A stretch of DNA of 18,102 nucleotides from Fragilaria crotonensis (lineage: Eukaryota > Bacillariophyta > Fragilariophyceae > Fragilariales > Fragilariaceae), in the NCBI GenBank assembly GCA_022925895.1, contig JAKSYS010000848.1:1-18102 (forward strand), given 5' to 3'. The notes beneath the pieces are model-generated. The model had not been told where the DNA came from and did not search any database. It saw only the letters and a list, made by a program, of their open reading frames with translations. Every line of letters starts with the position of its first letter. Positions within the stretch are counted from its first letter, which is position 1. Of the stretch, positions 17,890 to 18,102 are shown one piece after another. The position numbers were made by a program, and so were the translations under genes.

Positions 17890-18102
17890 TTTCTAGAGGT
17901 CAACGTAGGTCGAAAGGGAAGATTGTACAACGAGAGCAGGGATCTGGGACATCCGGATAATGTATTCTTTTGGATCAGGGGTTATGAGTTATGATACACA
18001 TCAGGAATTTTAAGTCGTAAGATAAATGTATAATGAAGAGCAGCTCGTAAAGCGTTCGTTGCAGGCAGGTTGGAGCGTTGCGAGCTCGAAAGGGGTGTGG
18101 CA

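Overview
The window looks like nuclear DNA from a diatom, most likely a pennate one, though I cannot name the species. Four things point there: an HSF-type DNA-binding protein of the kind expanded in diatoms, a DUF6824-type domain (PTDIMLGRG...GNRLLRKVV...KGCRFL) that I know essentially only from diatoms, short GT-AG introns (86, 148 and 230 bp) that splice cleanly in frame, and gene-poor spacers between compact genes. There is no sign of prokaryotic operons.

Layout. 11-841 (+): HSF-type transcription factor with a Gln-rich N-terminus. 842-3111: about 2.3 kb without a convincing gene, holding hairpins and GTAC-rich patches. 3112-3543 (+): decayed JmjC/cupin ribosomal-oxygenase (RoxA/YcfD-like) pseudogene. 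3544-3892: fresh tandem duplication of a 173-176 bp unit. 3905-5875 (-): Tc1/mariner-like DDE transposase pseudogene broken by four apparent frameshifts. 5876-7256: spacer. 7257-8765 (+): three-exon gene for a divergent Sua5/YrdC-like protein with a nuclear-localisation-like segment. 9153-10321 (-): two-exon VAP (MSP-domain, tail-anchored ER protein). 10322-11188: spacer that is extraordinarily rich in the tetranucleotide GTAC. 11189-11896 (-): uncharacterised protein with a signal peptide. 12933-13595 (+): conserved-looking protein of unknown function. 13706-14734 (-): sirtuin with an acidic insertion splitting its zinc site. 15201-16306: coding-like fragments that do not assemble into a clean gene. 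16655-16753: three 33-bp tandem repeats. 16798-17889 (-): DUF6824 protein.

The genes appear to be ordinary independent eukaryotic units rather than a functional cluster. Two pairs are convergent (YrdC-like/VAP and unknown/sirtuin). Several are plausibly nuclear: HSF, sirtuin, DUF6824 and the YrdC-like protein with its basic segment. The segment 3112-5875 is an island of decay combining a dead JmjC copy, a recent tandem duplication and a dead transposon gene. I did not find a convincing new multi-gene system. The most unusual signals are the GTAC-saturated spacer, the YrdC-like protein that has lost the usual substrate motifs and gained a basic segment, and the sirtuin with a split zinc site.
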